From: Gammaproteobacteria bacterium
GTDB taxonomy: Bacteria; Pseudomonadota; Gammaproteobacteria; Pseudomonadales; Pseudomonadaceae
NCBI GenBank assembly: GCA_012800475.1
Contig: JAAZJF010000234.1
Coordinates: 1-11,106 of the forward strand
Reading direction: 5' to 3'
DNA length: 11,106 bases
Part shown: positions 1 to 7,187 of the stretch, piece after piece
Position numbering within the stretch: position 1 is the first letter of the stretch
Layout: each line of letters begins with the position of its first letter
Position numbers and translations under genes: made by a program
The notes under the pieces: model-generated
What the model was told of the DNA's origin: nothing
Seen by the model: only the letters and a program-made list of their open reading frames with translations
The model's database searches: none

Positions 1-217
1 GCACAGCTTTAAAACCCAGCAAAGAGCTAGCTGTTGGCGACAATGCTGCGGCAATCGATCGACTGACAGGCGTCATACTAAAAAAGGTCACCGCACCTAA
101 AGCAGCAGTCGCACCCAGAAAACGACGTCGCGACAGACCACGCTCAGCCATCTGAGTAAACTCTGGTGTTTCCGTACGCGGATGATTCAACTCATCTTGC
201 AACTCAAACTGACTCAT
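1..217 (-). CDS. PhoX-family (DUF839) exported protein, N-terminal part only
   Basis: The first 72 codons of a minus-strand gene that runs out of the window at base 1. The ATG at 217–215 follows a GAGG Shine-Dalgarno about 8 bases upstream. Residues 29–35 read SRRRFLG, a twin-arginine export motif, followed by a hydrophobic stretch (about 36–48), so the protein should be exported folded by the Tat system. After the signal comes SLLGFKAV (65–72). In my memory of the PhoX/DUF839 family, a Leu-Gly-Phe-x-x-Val motif comes just before the first beta-propeller blade. PhoX enzymes are calcium-dependent periplasmic or secreted phosphatases, but many DUF839 members are uncharacterised. The Tat signal is seen directly; the family call rests on a short motif. 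Another Tat substrate is possible. Confidence 0.6.
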   Translation of the reverse strand, partial: MSQFELQDELNHPRTETPEFTQMAERGLSRRRFLGATAALGAVTFFSMTPVSRSIAAALSPTASSLLGFKAV

Positions 218-258
218 AGCACAACCTCATCAAGGCGCTTAATTACGATGCAGTCAGA

Positions 259-428
259 TTAGGCGGGCTAGATGTCAAAGAGATGACAGTTTTATGAGAG
301 ATTAGTGACGCAGAAATAACGTAGAAGTAAAAGCACATATTCAGCGTATCTACAAAAAACTACAGGTATCACGACGCAACCCAGCCGTTGCTAAAGCAGA
401 GCTTTTAGGCTTATTAAGCGGCCATTAA
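259..428 (+). pseudogene. Decayed 3' end of a LuxR-type (GerE helix-turn-helix) regulator
   Basis: No intact reading frame remains, but two frames together resemble a LuxR/GerE DNA-binding domain. From 321 to the TAA at 426–428, one frame encodes VEVKAHIQRIYKKLQVSRR, then NPAVAKAELLGLLSGH. This fits the recognition-helix half of the domain (usual form: TVKxHxxxIYxKLxVxxRxxAVxxAxxLGLL). Upstream, in another frame, 268–294 encodes LDVKEMTVL (compare LTPREREVL), then a TGA at 295–297, then EISDAEIT at 298–321 (compare GLSNAEIA). Against the usual spacing, about 12 nt are missing around the TGA and about 22 nt between AEI and VK, so it is frameshifted twice. The N-terminal part is absent, and the remnant stops about 40 bp from the start codon of the phoX-like gene. 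Its stop codon runs into a terminator, as expected of a once-functional gene. The 3' part is the secure half of this call. Confidence 0.6.
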
Positions 429-458
429 AAAACCCGCAACGTTGCCGGTGCGGGTTTT
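427..458. terminator. Bidirectional rho-independent terminator (typA and LuxR remnant)
   Basis: A perfect 10-bp stem, AAAACCCGCA (429–438) with TGCGGGTTTT (449–458), encloses a 10-nt loop. Read on the minus strand it ends in TTTTTT and lies 19 nt after the typA stop, so it should terminate typA. Read on the plus strand the arm ends in TTTT, and the stop of the LuxR remnant overlaps its first bases. It therefore looks like a shared terminator for two convergent genes, one of which has decayed. Confidence 0.9.
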
Positions 459-476
459 GGGTACAGCTAAAGCAAA

Positions 477-2294
477 TTAGACTTTGTTACGACTATGACG
501 CTTACGGTCATTTTCAGTCAGATACTTCTTACGCAGACGAATCGACTTAGGCGTCACTTCAACCAGCTCATCGTCTTCGATGAACTCAAGCGCTTGTTCC
601 AAAGAGAAACGGATTGGCGGAACCAATGCTGTGGTTTCTTCTTTACCCGACACACGCATGTTGTCGAGTTTCTTCGCTTTAGTTGGATTAATCGCCAAGT
701 CATTGTCGCGGCTGTGAATACCCGCCAACTGACCTTCGTAAATTTCTTCACCCGGTGTTAAGAACAGCTTACCGCGCTCTTGTAGAGTTTCTAGCGAGTA
801 AGTCAATGCCTTACCGGTGGCCATAGAGATCAGTACGCCCTGCTGACGACTGGTCACTTCACCGCCCTTAATTGGACCGTAGTGGCTGAACATACCGGTC
901 AAAATACCAGTACCTGAAGTCATGGTCATAAACTGGTTACGGAAACCAATCAAACCACGTGCAGGTACGGTGTACTCAAGACGAATACGACCTTTACCGT
1001 CCGGAACCATGTCGGTCAGCTCACCTTTACGTAAACCGAACTGCTCCATGATCGAACCTTGGTGCTGCTCTTCGATATCCAGAATGACGTTCTCGTACGG
1101 CTCTTGCTTAACGCCGTCAACTTCTTTGATCACAACTTCTGGACGTGAAATACCCATCTCGTAGCCTTCGCGACGCATGGTTTCAATCAGTACTGACAGG
1201 TGTAATTCACCACGACCCGATACTTTAAACTTGTCTACGTCATCGCCTTGCTCAACACGCAATGCAACGTTGTGTAGTAGCTCTTTTTCCAGACGCTCTT
1301 TCAGGTTGCGACTGGTCACGAACTTACCTTCTTTACCTGCGAACGGAGAATCGTTCACCTGGAAAGTCATGCTTACAGTTGGCTCATCAACGCTTAATGG
1401 TGGTAAAGCTTCAACGTGCGCTTGGTCGCACAAAGTGTCAGAGATAAACAATGGTTCAAAACCACTGATACAGACGATATCACCGGCTTGTGGTTCTTCA
1501 ACTTCAACACGGTGTAGACCGTGGTGCCCCATCAGCTTCAAGATACGACCGTTACGGCGCTTACCTTCAGCATCAATTGAGGTCACTGGGCTGTTAGCCT
1601 TGATACGACCACGAGTGATACGGCCAATACCGATAATACCGAGGAAGTTGTTGTAGTCCAGTGCCGAGATTTGCATCTGGAATGGACCTTCTGGGTCAAC
1701 AGCAGGTGGTGCAACGTTATCAACAACAGCCTGGAACAAGACGTCCATGTTTTCTGTCATTTCTTCTGGATCCATACCCGACACACCATTCAACGCACTG
1801 GCGTAAACGATTGGGAAGTCCAGCTGCTCTTCAGTTGCACCCAAGTTATCAAACAGGTCAAATACCTGATCAACAACCCAGTCCGGACGCGCGCCAGGAC
1901 GGTCAACTTTGTTGATCACAACGATTGGGCTTAAACCTGCCTGGAACGCTTTTTGCGTTACAAAACGTGTTTGTGGCATCGGGCCATCAATGGAGTCAAC
2001 CACCAACAACACGCAATCCACCATGCTCATTACGCGCTCAACTTCACCACCGAAGTCCGCGTGACCAGGGGTGTCAACGATGTTGATGTTGTAGTCTTTC
2101 CATTTGATCGCCGTATTTTTTGCCAGAATGGTAATACCGCGCTCTTTCTCCTGGTCGTTAGAGTCCATCACGCGATCAGAATCGAGTTCTTTACGGTCTA
2201 GCGTTCCAGAAGCACGTAGCAGGGCATCAACCAGAGTGGTTTTACCGTGGTCAACGTGAGCAATAATGGCAATGTTGCGTAAATTTTCAATCAC
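477..2294 (-). CDS. typA: Ribosome-associated GTPase TypA/BipA
   Basis: TypA (BipA) is a translational GTPase related to EF-G and LepA. It binds the 70S ribosome and supports 50S assembly and growth under stress or cold. All G motifs are present: G1 AHVDHGKTT at 12–20, G2 ERGITI at 51–56, G3 DTPG at 74–77, G4 NKVD at 128–131 and G5 SAL at 166–168. The beta-barrel, EF-G-like domains and the BipA-specific C-terminal domain follow. At 605 residues it is full length for the family. The start codon is GTG (2294–2292), giving the family N-terminus MIENLRNIAII; a GAG lies about 9–11 bases upstream. It lies 143 bp downstream of thiI on the same strand; I see no strong hairpin in that gap, so read-through from thiI is possible, but I could not place a promoter with confidence. 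A strong terminator follows it. Confidence 0.97.
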   Translation of the reverse strand: MIENLRNIAIIAHVDHGKTTLVDALLRASGTLDRKELDSDRVMDSNDQEKERGITILAKNTAIKWKDYNINIVDTPGHADFGGEVERVMSMVDCVLLVVDSIDGPMPQTRFVTQKAFQAGLSPIVVINKVDRPGARPDWVVDQVFDLFDNLGATEEQLDFPIVYASALNGVSGMDPEEMTENMDVLFQAVVDNVAPPAVDPEGPFQMQISALDYNNFLGIIGIGRITRGRIKANSPVTSIDAEGKRRNGRILKLMGHHGLHRVEVEEPQAGDIVCISGFEPLFISDTLCDQAHVEALPPLSVDEPTVSMTFQVNDSPFAGKEGKFVTSRNLKERLEKELLHNVALRVEQGDDVDKFKVSGRGELHLSVLIETMRREGYEMGISRPEVVIKEVDGVKQEPYENVILDIEEQHQGSIMEQFGLRKGELTDMVPDGKGRIRLEYTVPARGLIGFRNQFMTMTSGTGILTGMFSHYGPIKGGEVTSRQQGVLISMATGKALTYSLETLQERGKLFLTPGEEIYEGQLAGIHSRDNDLAINPTKAKKLDNMRVSGKEETTALVPPIRFSLEQALEFIEDDELVEVTPKSIRLRKKYLTENDRKRHSRNKV

Positions 2295-2437
2295 AAGCTT
2301 ATCTCAAGTAAAATATGTAGGCTGCACGCAAAACGTGTCAGTTCGAAGCAAAGTGCTAAGGAGTTATCGGTCTGGTGGACGTAACTGCTGCGGTGTTGCC
2401 ACACAGCTCCACAAACAAATCCATAACAGATATCTAA

Positions 2438-3925
2438 TCATGCATGACTGCTTGCGCGCGGCCGTTGCACTGTATCAGGACGGTAAACACGCACATTGGC
2501 ATAGCCTTCATGCAACAGATGATGCGCGTGTAATTTGCTCATTATACCCTGATCGCAGTAGAGCAGATATTGGCGATTAGGGTCAAAATCTTTAAAGCGA
2601 CTGTTAATCGCATAGAAGGGTACATCAAGCTGTTCAATAGCACCTAAATCAAGCGGCTGATCTTCAACTTGGTCTGGATGGCGGATATCAATCACAATCT
2701 GCCCTGATAAGGCTTCACGCACTTCCTCAACCTGAATATCTTTACTGAGCTCATCTAGGACTTTATCCATAGTGATATATGTGGTGCGCTCAATTGCACG
2801 CTGTAACAGGTTTGGATCTAAATGCGTTTCTTCATGCTCAACGCGCCCAAGTTTAGCTTTAGTTTTGGGGCTGACGGATATCACACCGCAATACTCAGGC
2901 ATATTTGCCGCAAAATCAGCGGTACCGATTTCTACAGCAGTACGGATAATATCCTGCTTATGTTCGGTAATCAGTGGGCGCAACACTAACTTTTCTGTTG
3001 CCCGATCAATCACCGCCAAATTGGTCAGTGTTTGACTGGCCACTTGAGATATCGCTTCGCCGGTCACCAAAGTATCCAGCTGTAAATCTTCAGCAATGGC
3101 ATCCGCAGCTTTAAGCATCATCCGTTTAAGCACCACGCCCATATGGCTGTCATCGACATGCTCTAAGATATCACCCAGCACTTCTTCAAAGGGCACACTG
3201 ATAAATAAAACGCGATGCGAACTGCCATACTTTTTCCACAGGTACTGGGCCACTTCTTTCACGCCCAACTCATGCGCGCGCCCGCCTAGATTAAAAAAGC
3301 AAAAATGCGTCATTAAGCCGCGACGCATCATTTGATAGGCTGCGACACTGGAGTCAAAACCACCTGACATCAACACCAGGACTTGCTCGATACTGCCCAG
3401 AGGATAGCCACCGATACCTTGGTGACGCTCATACTCAATAAAGAGTCGCTGACCGTTAATCTCGAAGCGCACTTCAACTTCAGGATGACGCAAATCAATC
3501 CCAGCAGCGCCGCACTGTTGGCGTAACTGACTGCCAACATAACGTTCCACATCCACTGAGCTAAAGCTGTGTTTACCACTGCGCTTACAACGCACAGAAA
3601 ATATACGGCCCTTTAACAAGTCAGCATAATGTTCTTTGCAGCGCGCGGTAATATCATCGAAATCACCCAAAGGGTATTCCAGCACTTGGAAAAAGTGCGA
3701 CACCCCTGGCGTACAACGCAAGCGCGCATACAACTCTTGTAACTGCGCTGGATCTTCAAGCGCTGTAAATAACTCTAAATTATCCCACTCACCTATGACT
3801 TTGACGTTCGGATCAAGATCACGTAATACGGTGCGGATATTTTTCCCGAGCTGACGCATAAATTGCCGACGTACAGGACGGCTCTTAATAGTAATTTCAG
3901 GGAAGGACTTTAGAATTAATTTCAT
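2438..3925 (-). CDS. thiI: tRNA 4-thiouridine synthase / thiamine sulfurtransferase ThiI
   Basis: ThiI adenylates U8 of tRNA and replaces the oxygen with sulfur delivered from IscS. In enterobacteria it also passes sulfur to ThiS for the thiamine thiazole ring. The domains run: N-terminal ferredoxin-like region (1–60), THUMP RNA-binding domain (about 61–165), PP-loop adenylation domain with SGGFDSS at 187–193, and a C-terminal rhodanese domain (about 400–485). Cys346 (YCGVISV) and Cys457 (YCDQG) match the disulfide partner and the persulfide-carrying cysteine of the E. coli enzyme, so this is the long two-activity form. At 495 residues it is slightly longer than the E. coli protein, through a tail after residue 485. 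The ATG at 3925–3923 gives the typical MKLILKSFPEITIKS start, but I see no clear Shine-Dalgarno before it. It lies downstream of glnA beyond that gene's terminator, so it probably has its own promoter within 3926–4009. Confidence 0.96.
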   Translation of the reverse strand: MKLILKSFPEITIKSRPVRRQFMRQLGKNIRTVLRDLDPNVKVIGEWDNLELFTALEDPAQLQELYARLRCTPGVSHFFQVLEYPLGDFDDITARCKEHYADLLKGRIFSVRCKRSGKHSFSSVDVERYVGSQLRQQCGAAGIDLRHPEVEVRFEINGQRLFIEYERHQGIGGYPLGSIEQVLVLMSGGFDSSVAAYQMMRRGLMTHFCFFNLGGRAHELGVKEVAQYLWKKYGSSHRVLFISVPFEEVLGDILEHVDDSHMGVVLKRMMLKAADAIAEDLQLDTLVTGEAISQVASQTLTNLAVIDRATEKLVLRPLITEHKQDIIRTAVEIGTADFAANMPEYCGVISVSPKTKAKLGRVEHEETHLDPNLLQRAIERTTYITMDKVLDELSKDIQVEEVREALSGQIVIDIRHPDQVEDQPLDLGAIEQLDVPFYAINSRFKDFDPNRQYLLYCDQGIMSKLHAHHLLHEGYANVRVYRPDTVQRPRASSHA

Positions 3926-4009
3926 AACACAAACAGATCGCTAAGATGGGTTACCAAAGCAACCGCAAAAATGGGCGCAAATAATAGCAGCTTTTTCAAA
4001 AATATGCTT

Positions 4010-4056
4010 AAAAAACGAACAGAGTCACGGGCAGCAAGGTGCTCGCAACTCTGTTC
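4010..4056 (-). terminator. Rho-independent terminator of glnA
   Basis: On the minus strand, 18 nt after the glnA stop, a perfect 9-bp stem GAACAGAGT / ACTCTGTTC (4048–4056 with 4017–4025) encloses a 22-nt loop and is followed by a G and six T. The loop can form a small inner AGCA/TGCT hairpin. This separates glnA from thiI transcriptionally. Confidence 0.85.
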
Positions 4057-4074
4057 ACTTCGCAGTTCTGCGTC

Positions 4075-5478
4075 TTAACAGCTGTAATACAGCTCATACT
4101 CTAAAGGGTGGACAAAGGTGCGTACACGCAACTCTTCTTCAGCTTTAAGCGCAATAAAAGCATCTAAGAACTCATTACTAAACACACCACCGCGCAAGAG
4201 GAAGTCGCGATCGCCATCCAGTGCATCTAAAGCTTCTTTGAGGCTGCCGCACACCTGTGGGATTTCTTTTGACTCTTCGGGTGGTAGGTCATAAAGGTTT
4301 TTATCCGCTGCATCACCGGGGTGAATACGGTTTTGAATACCGTCTAAACCGGCCATCAATAATGCCGCAAAGGCCAAGTACGGGTTCGCCGACGGATCCG
4401 GGAAGCGCGCTTCAATACGGCGGGCTTTGGGGCTGGTCACATAAGGAATACGAATGGATGCAGAGCGGTTGCGCGCAGAATAAGCCAACATCACCGGCGC
4501 TTCAAAACCAGGCACCAGACGCTTATAGGAGTTGGTTGACGGGTTGGTCAGCGCATTCAGGGCTTTACCGTGTTTAATGATACCGCCAACAAAATACAGG
4601 GCGATATCAGATAAACCGGCATAACCTTCGCCGGAGAACACGTTTTTCCCAGCTGAACCAATCGATATATGCACATGCATGCCTGAGCCATTATCGCCAT
4701 ACAGCGGCTTAGGCATAAAGGTGGCAGTGCGACCATAGGCGTCTGCCACGTTATGCACCACGTATTTTAATGCTTGGACTTCATCAGCCTTAGCCACCAA
4801 GGTGTTAAAGCGCGTGCCAATTTCGTTCTGACCAGCGGTCGCCACTTCATGGTGATGCACTTCAACAAACTGCCCCATTTCTTCTAAGGCATTACACATC
4901 GCAGTGCGGATTTCATGGTCGTAGTCGCTCGGCTGCGTCGGCATATAACCGCCTTTCACGCCAACACGGTGCCCTTTGTTACCACCTTCAATGTCTGCAT
5001 CACTGTTCCACGCCGCTTGTTCAGAATAAATCTTGAACATGGAGCCTGACATATCAGACTTGAACTTCACTTCATCAAAGATGAAAAACTCAGGCTCAGG
5101 ACCAACAAACACGGTGTCACCGATACCGGTCGACTTTAAGTATTCTTCTGCACGTGAAGCAATCGCGCGCGGGTCACGGTCATAGCCTTGCATCGTCGAA
5201 GGCTCAATCACGTCACAGACTAAAATCAAAGTCGGCTCTTGAGTGAAGGGGTCCATTACTGCAGTGCTGTCATCAGGCAACAGGATCATGTCGGATGCTT
5301 CAATGCCCTTCCAACCCGCCATAGAGGAGCCATCAAACATCTTGCCTTGCTCGAAGAAATCATCATCAGCGTCACGCGCTGGCATCGTGATATGGTGCTG
5401 TTGCCCGCCGATATCGGTGAAACGCAAATCAATCCACTTAGCGTTATGGGTTTGTATCAGTTCGAGCGACTTTGACAT
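4075..5478 (-). CDS. glnA: Glutamine synthetase type I (class I-beta, adenylylation-regulated)
   Basis: GlnA condenses ammonium with glutamate, using ATP, and is the main entry of nitrogen at low ammonium. The enzyme is a cytoplasmic dodecamer. Clear signatures are MFDGSSMAGWKGI, GPEPEFFIFDE, EVHHHEVATAGQNEIG, NGSGMHVH, NPSTNSYKRLVPGFEAP and RNRSASIRIP. The tyrosine in NLYDLPPEE is residue 396 from the chosen start, matching the Tyr397 adenylylation site of the E. coli enzyme, so control by GlnE is expected. I chose the ATG at 5478–5476 (MSKSLELIQT). It gives 467 residues, the family's usual length, and a GGAG lies 6 nt upstream. The frame stays open to another ATG at 5547, preceded by AGGA, which would add 23 residues not seen in relatives I know. 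An adjacent ATG at 5481 sits too close to the GGAG. Confidence 0.97.
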   Translation of the reverse strand: MSKSLELIQTHNAKWIDLRFTDIGGQQHHITMPARDADDDFFEQGKMFDGSSMAGWKGIEASDMILLPDDSTAVMDPFTQEPTLILVCDVIEPSTMQGYDRDPRAIASRAEEYLKSTGIGDTVFVGPEPEFFIFDEVKFKSDMSGSMFKIYSEQAAWNSDADIEGGNKGHRVGVKGGYMPTQPSDYDHEIRTAMCNALEEMGQFVEVHHHEVATAGQNEIGTRFNTLVAKADEVQALKYVVHNVADAYGRTATFMPKPLYGDNGSGMHVHISIGSAGKNVFSGEGYAGLSDIALYFVGGIIKHGKALNALTNPSTNSYKRLVPGFEAPVMLAYSARNRSASIRIPYVTSPKARRIEARFPDPSANPYLAFAALLMAGLDGIQNRIHPGDAADKNLYDLPPEESKEIPQVCGSLKEALDALDGDRDFLLRGGVFSNEFLDAFIALKAEEELRVRTFVHPLEYELYYSC

Positions 5479-5552
5479 CATGGTCTCCGGGACTTCATAA
5501 TCGAGATGCCCACCTAGCAACAGGTTTGCGGGCAGTGCGCTCGCCATATTTC

Positions 5553-5571
5553 CTGAGTCATTTGGACTCGG
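5553..5571 (-). other. Small hairpin in the probable glnA leader
   Basis: GAGTC (5555–5559) and GACTC (5565–5569) flank a 5-nt loop, extended by one G·U and one C–G pair. It lies just upstream of the alternative glnA ATG at 5547 and its AGGA. There is no T-run, so it is not a terminator. It could affect access to the upstream start, or be chance. Confidence 0.35.
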
Positions 5572-5720
5572 AATGCGTCAAAAACCAAAGGCGAGACGCT
5601 TAAAATATATTCAATAAGCTATTTTGACTGTTGCCTGTGAGCAACGCTAGCCCTAAGGCAAGTTATTGCGTGAAAACATGCGCCATAATGTACCCAATAG
5701 ACCACAGTCTAGCTAGCGTA

Positions 5721-5750
5721 TTGTACTGATTTTTAGTGTGCGCAGTACAA
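5721..5750. repeat. Perfect 8-bp inverted repeat in the glnA/DUF4124 spacer
   Basis: TTGTACTG (5721–5728) and CAGTACAA (5743–5750) are exact reverse complements separated by 14 nt, giving a 30-bp element with half-site centres 22 bp apart, about two helical turns. This spacing suits a dimeric DNA-binding protein. I do not recognise the half-site as that of a named regulator. There is no T-run after either arm, so an operator is likelier than a terminator. Confidence 0.5.
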
Positions 5751-5888
5751 CAACACTTTTCAGCCATAGGTCACAGGATCAAAAAACTGCACGCAGTGTG
5801 ACACTTGATTTTTATTAAGAAAACAGCTGGGCGCAGATCTTAAATGATCAAGCGCGCAACATTTCAACACTGATAAAGAGAGTCGATT

Positions 5889-6446
5889 ATGCGCCTTGTC
5901 TTCGCTACAGTTTTACTGATGAGTGTATTGCCAGCAACGGCCCAGATTTATCAATACACCGATGCTAAAGGTAATCGAGTGTACACCGACCGCCCTCCTG
6001 TCGATGCCAAGGCCAGCACCATTGACTTGCCGCCTATTAATAGTGTGACCGACTCGCAGCGGGATACAACCGCACGTGATGATTCAGCCCCACAGACTGT
6101 GGTGCAGCTCGCTCCTTACAGCACTTTGCAATTGGTGGGTTTGCCTGAAGAGCAGGCTTTACGCGCCAACAATGGCAGTTTTATTGCACAGATTGAAATC
6201 GCTCCCAGTCTCGCGCCGGAGCATCGTTTGCAGTTACTGCTCAATGAGCAGCCTTACGGGCCGGTCACATCCTCTGTGCGTATGGCCGTCAATAATCTAG
6301 AGCGCGGTGAGCATCGTTTAGCCGTGCAGGTGCTAGCCGGTGAACAGGTGATCCAAACCAGTAGCGAGCAGACTCTGTTTTTGCAACGCGTGCACAACGC
6401 CAGCCCAGCCTTTAGCGCTAAACCTAAGCCGCTCTTTGCGCCATGA
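5889..6446 (+). CDS. Secreted DUF4124-domain protein, first of a tandem pair
   Basis: Function unknown. Residues 1–18 form a signal peptide ending in ATA, with signal peptidase I cleavage expected before Gln19; there is no lipobox. The DUF4124 motif follows at once: IYQYTDAKGNRVYTDRPP at 20–37. After a Ser/Thr/Asp-rich linker (about 50–75), residues 80–167 form a second, beta-rich region (RANNGSFIAQIEI, HRLQLLLNEQPYG, RGEHRLAVQV), resembling an Ig- or fibronectin-like fold. The protein most likely acts in the periplasm. Its stop overlaps the start of the next gene by 4 nt (ATGA), implying translational coupling. In Pseudomonas genomes I know, DUF4124 proteins commonly lie between glnA and ntrBC, which fits this position. 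The ATG is chosen for its GAGAG site and the signal peptide. Confidence 0.85.
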   Translation: MRLVFATVLLMSVLPATAQIYQYTDAKGNRVYTDRPPVDAKASTIDLPPINSVTDSQRDTTARDDSAPQTVVQLAPYSTLQLVGLPEEQALRANNGSFIAQIEIAPSLAPEHRLQLLLNEQPYGPVTSSVRMAVNNLERGEHRLAVQVLAGEQVIQTSSEQTLFLQRVHNASPAFSAKPKPLFAP

Positions 6447-7054
6447 ATGTTTACCTAGGGGTGTGCGCAGTTTTATTGGGCGCCACAACGCTTGCGCAAG
6501 CAGCGATTTATACTTATACCGATGCCAATGGCGCGCAGGTGTTTACTGATCAACCGCCCAAGCATCAGCAGGTCAAAACACTGCGCATGGCTCCGCTCAA
6601 TCAAACAGCCGCGCCAACTGACGCTCCCGCAATCAACCCACCACCCGTCTATGTAGACACCCCGCCCGCTTTAGCCGTGCAATATGAAATGCTGCGTATT
6701 TTGGTTCCTGAGCCGGATGCCACGGTGCGCGCCAATGATCAGCAACTGATTGTCACGGTGAGCAGCGAACCCAGTTTATTCGCAGGGCATCGCTATCGTT
6801 TTATTCTCGATGGCCAACCGGTGGGCGAAGCAACTCGCAGCCCTGTGTTAAAAATGACTGATGTGCACCGAGGTACGCATCTGCTGGCAGTGGAAATTAT
6901 TAATGAAAACGATGCCGTCCTCGAGCGCACACCCGCGCAACCTTTTCATTTACGGCAAACCACACTCAACGATAAGCGGCGCGTTCGCCCTTGCGCAGAA
7001 GAAGACTACGGCACTCGGCCTGAGTGCCCCGAACAAGACAAACCGGAAAAATAG
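6443..7054 (+). CDS. Secreted DUF4124-domain protein, second of a tandem pair
   Basis: A paralogue of the preceding gene, overlapping it by 4 nt. Residues 1–20 are a signal peptide ending in AQA, followed by the DUF4124 motif AIYTYTDANGAQVFTDQPP (21–39). After a Pro/Ala-rich linker (about 52–75), the second region (83–171) lines up with that of its neighbour: VRANDQQLIVTV, HRYRFILDGQPVG and RGTHLLAVEI against RANNGSFIAQIEI, HRLQLLLNEQPYG and RGEHRLAVQV. It differs in a charged C-terminal tail with two cysteines (184 and 195) that could form a disulfide in the periplasm. Role unknown. A 6-bp GGCTTA/TAAGCC repeat (7054–7085) begins at its stop codon but has no T-run, so transcription may continue into cmoM, 133 nt on. 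Confidence 0.85.
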   Translation: MNVYLGVCAVLLGATTLAQAAIYTYTDANGAQVFTDQPPKHQQVKTLRMAPLNQTAAPTDAPAINPPPVYVDTPPALAVQYEMLRILVPEPDATVRANDQQLIVTVSSEPSLFAGHRYRFILDGQPVGEATRSPVLKMTDVHRGTHLLAVEIINENDAVLERTPAQPFHLRQTTLNDKRRVRPCAEEDYGTRPECPEQDKPEK

Positions 7055-7187
7055 GCTTATTGTGCGCTCCATTATCGCCTAAGCCGAGTGCGCCGTTGCG
7101 CTTGAGCTATTGAACTGCACTGCAGCGCACTGATTCAGGCGCAAGACCACTGGATGACTGTGTCGCTGATATTGAAAAGAGTACCCC

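Larger units (their letters stand above)
5479..5888. promoter_or_regulatory. Divergent regulatory region between glnA and the DUF4124 pair
   Basis: A 410-bp spacer that must hold promoters for both directions. I see no other credible gene in it. Toward glnA, the minus strand has TATATT at 5609–5604, a possible -10 element, but no good -35. No well-spaced sigma-54 element (GG-N10-GC) or NtrC-like TGCAC/GTGCA dyad was found by eye, although NtrC control of glnA is common in this group. The region holds several inverted repeats: TTGTACTG/CAGTACAA (5721–5750), ACTGC-AC-GCAGT (5786–5797), GTCACA/TGTGAC (5770–5802) and ACGCTAGC/GCTAGCGT (5644–5651 and 5712–5719). The first DUF4124 gene has a GAGAG ribosome binding site about 6 nt before its ATG. 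Confidence 0.5.

Noticed and set aside
1177..1656. 159-codon plus-strand open frame inside typA
   Set aside because: It lies wholly antisense to the conserved typA coding sequence, is Ser/Arg-rich and low in complexity, and has no family resemblance.
5479..5547. The long form of GlnA starting at 5547 as the annotated start
   Set aside because: Relatives begin at MSKS, the GGAG site is well spaced for the ATG at 5478, and the extension would exceed the family's usual length. Kept as a finding, not as the gene start.
5641..5656. Possible sigma-54 (-24/-12) element for glnA on the minus strand, TAGGGC-N5-TTGC
   Set aside because: The GG to GC spacing is 9 nt rather than the required 10, and the -24 half is a poor match. 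Sigma-54 promoters rarely tolerate a spacing change.
7055..7187. Remains of ntrB or another gene between the second DUF4124 gene and cmoM
   Set aside because: I read all frames of these 133 bases and saw no histidine-kinase-like segment or other familiar protein fragment.
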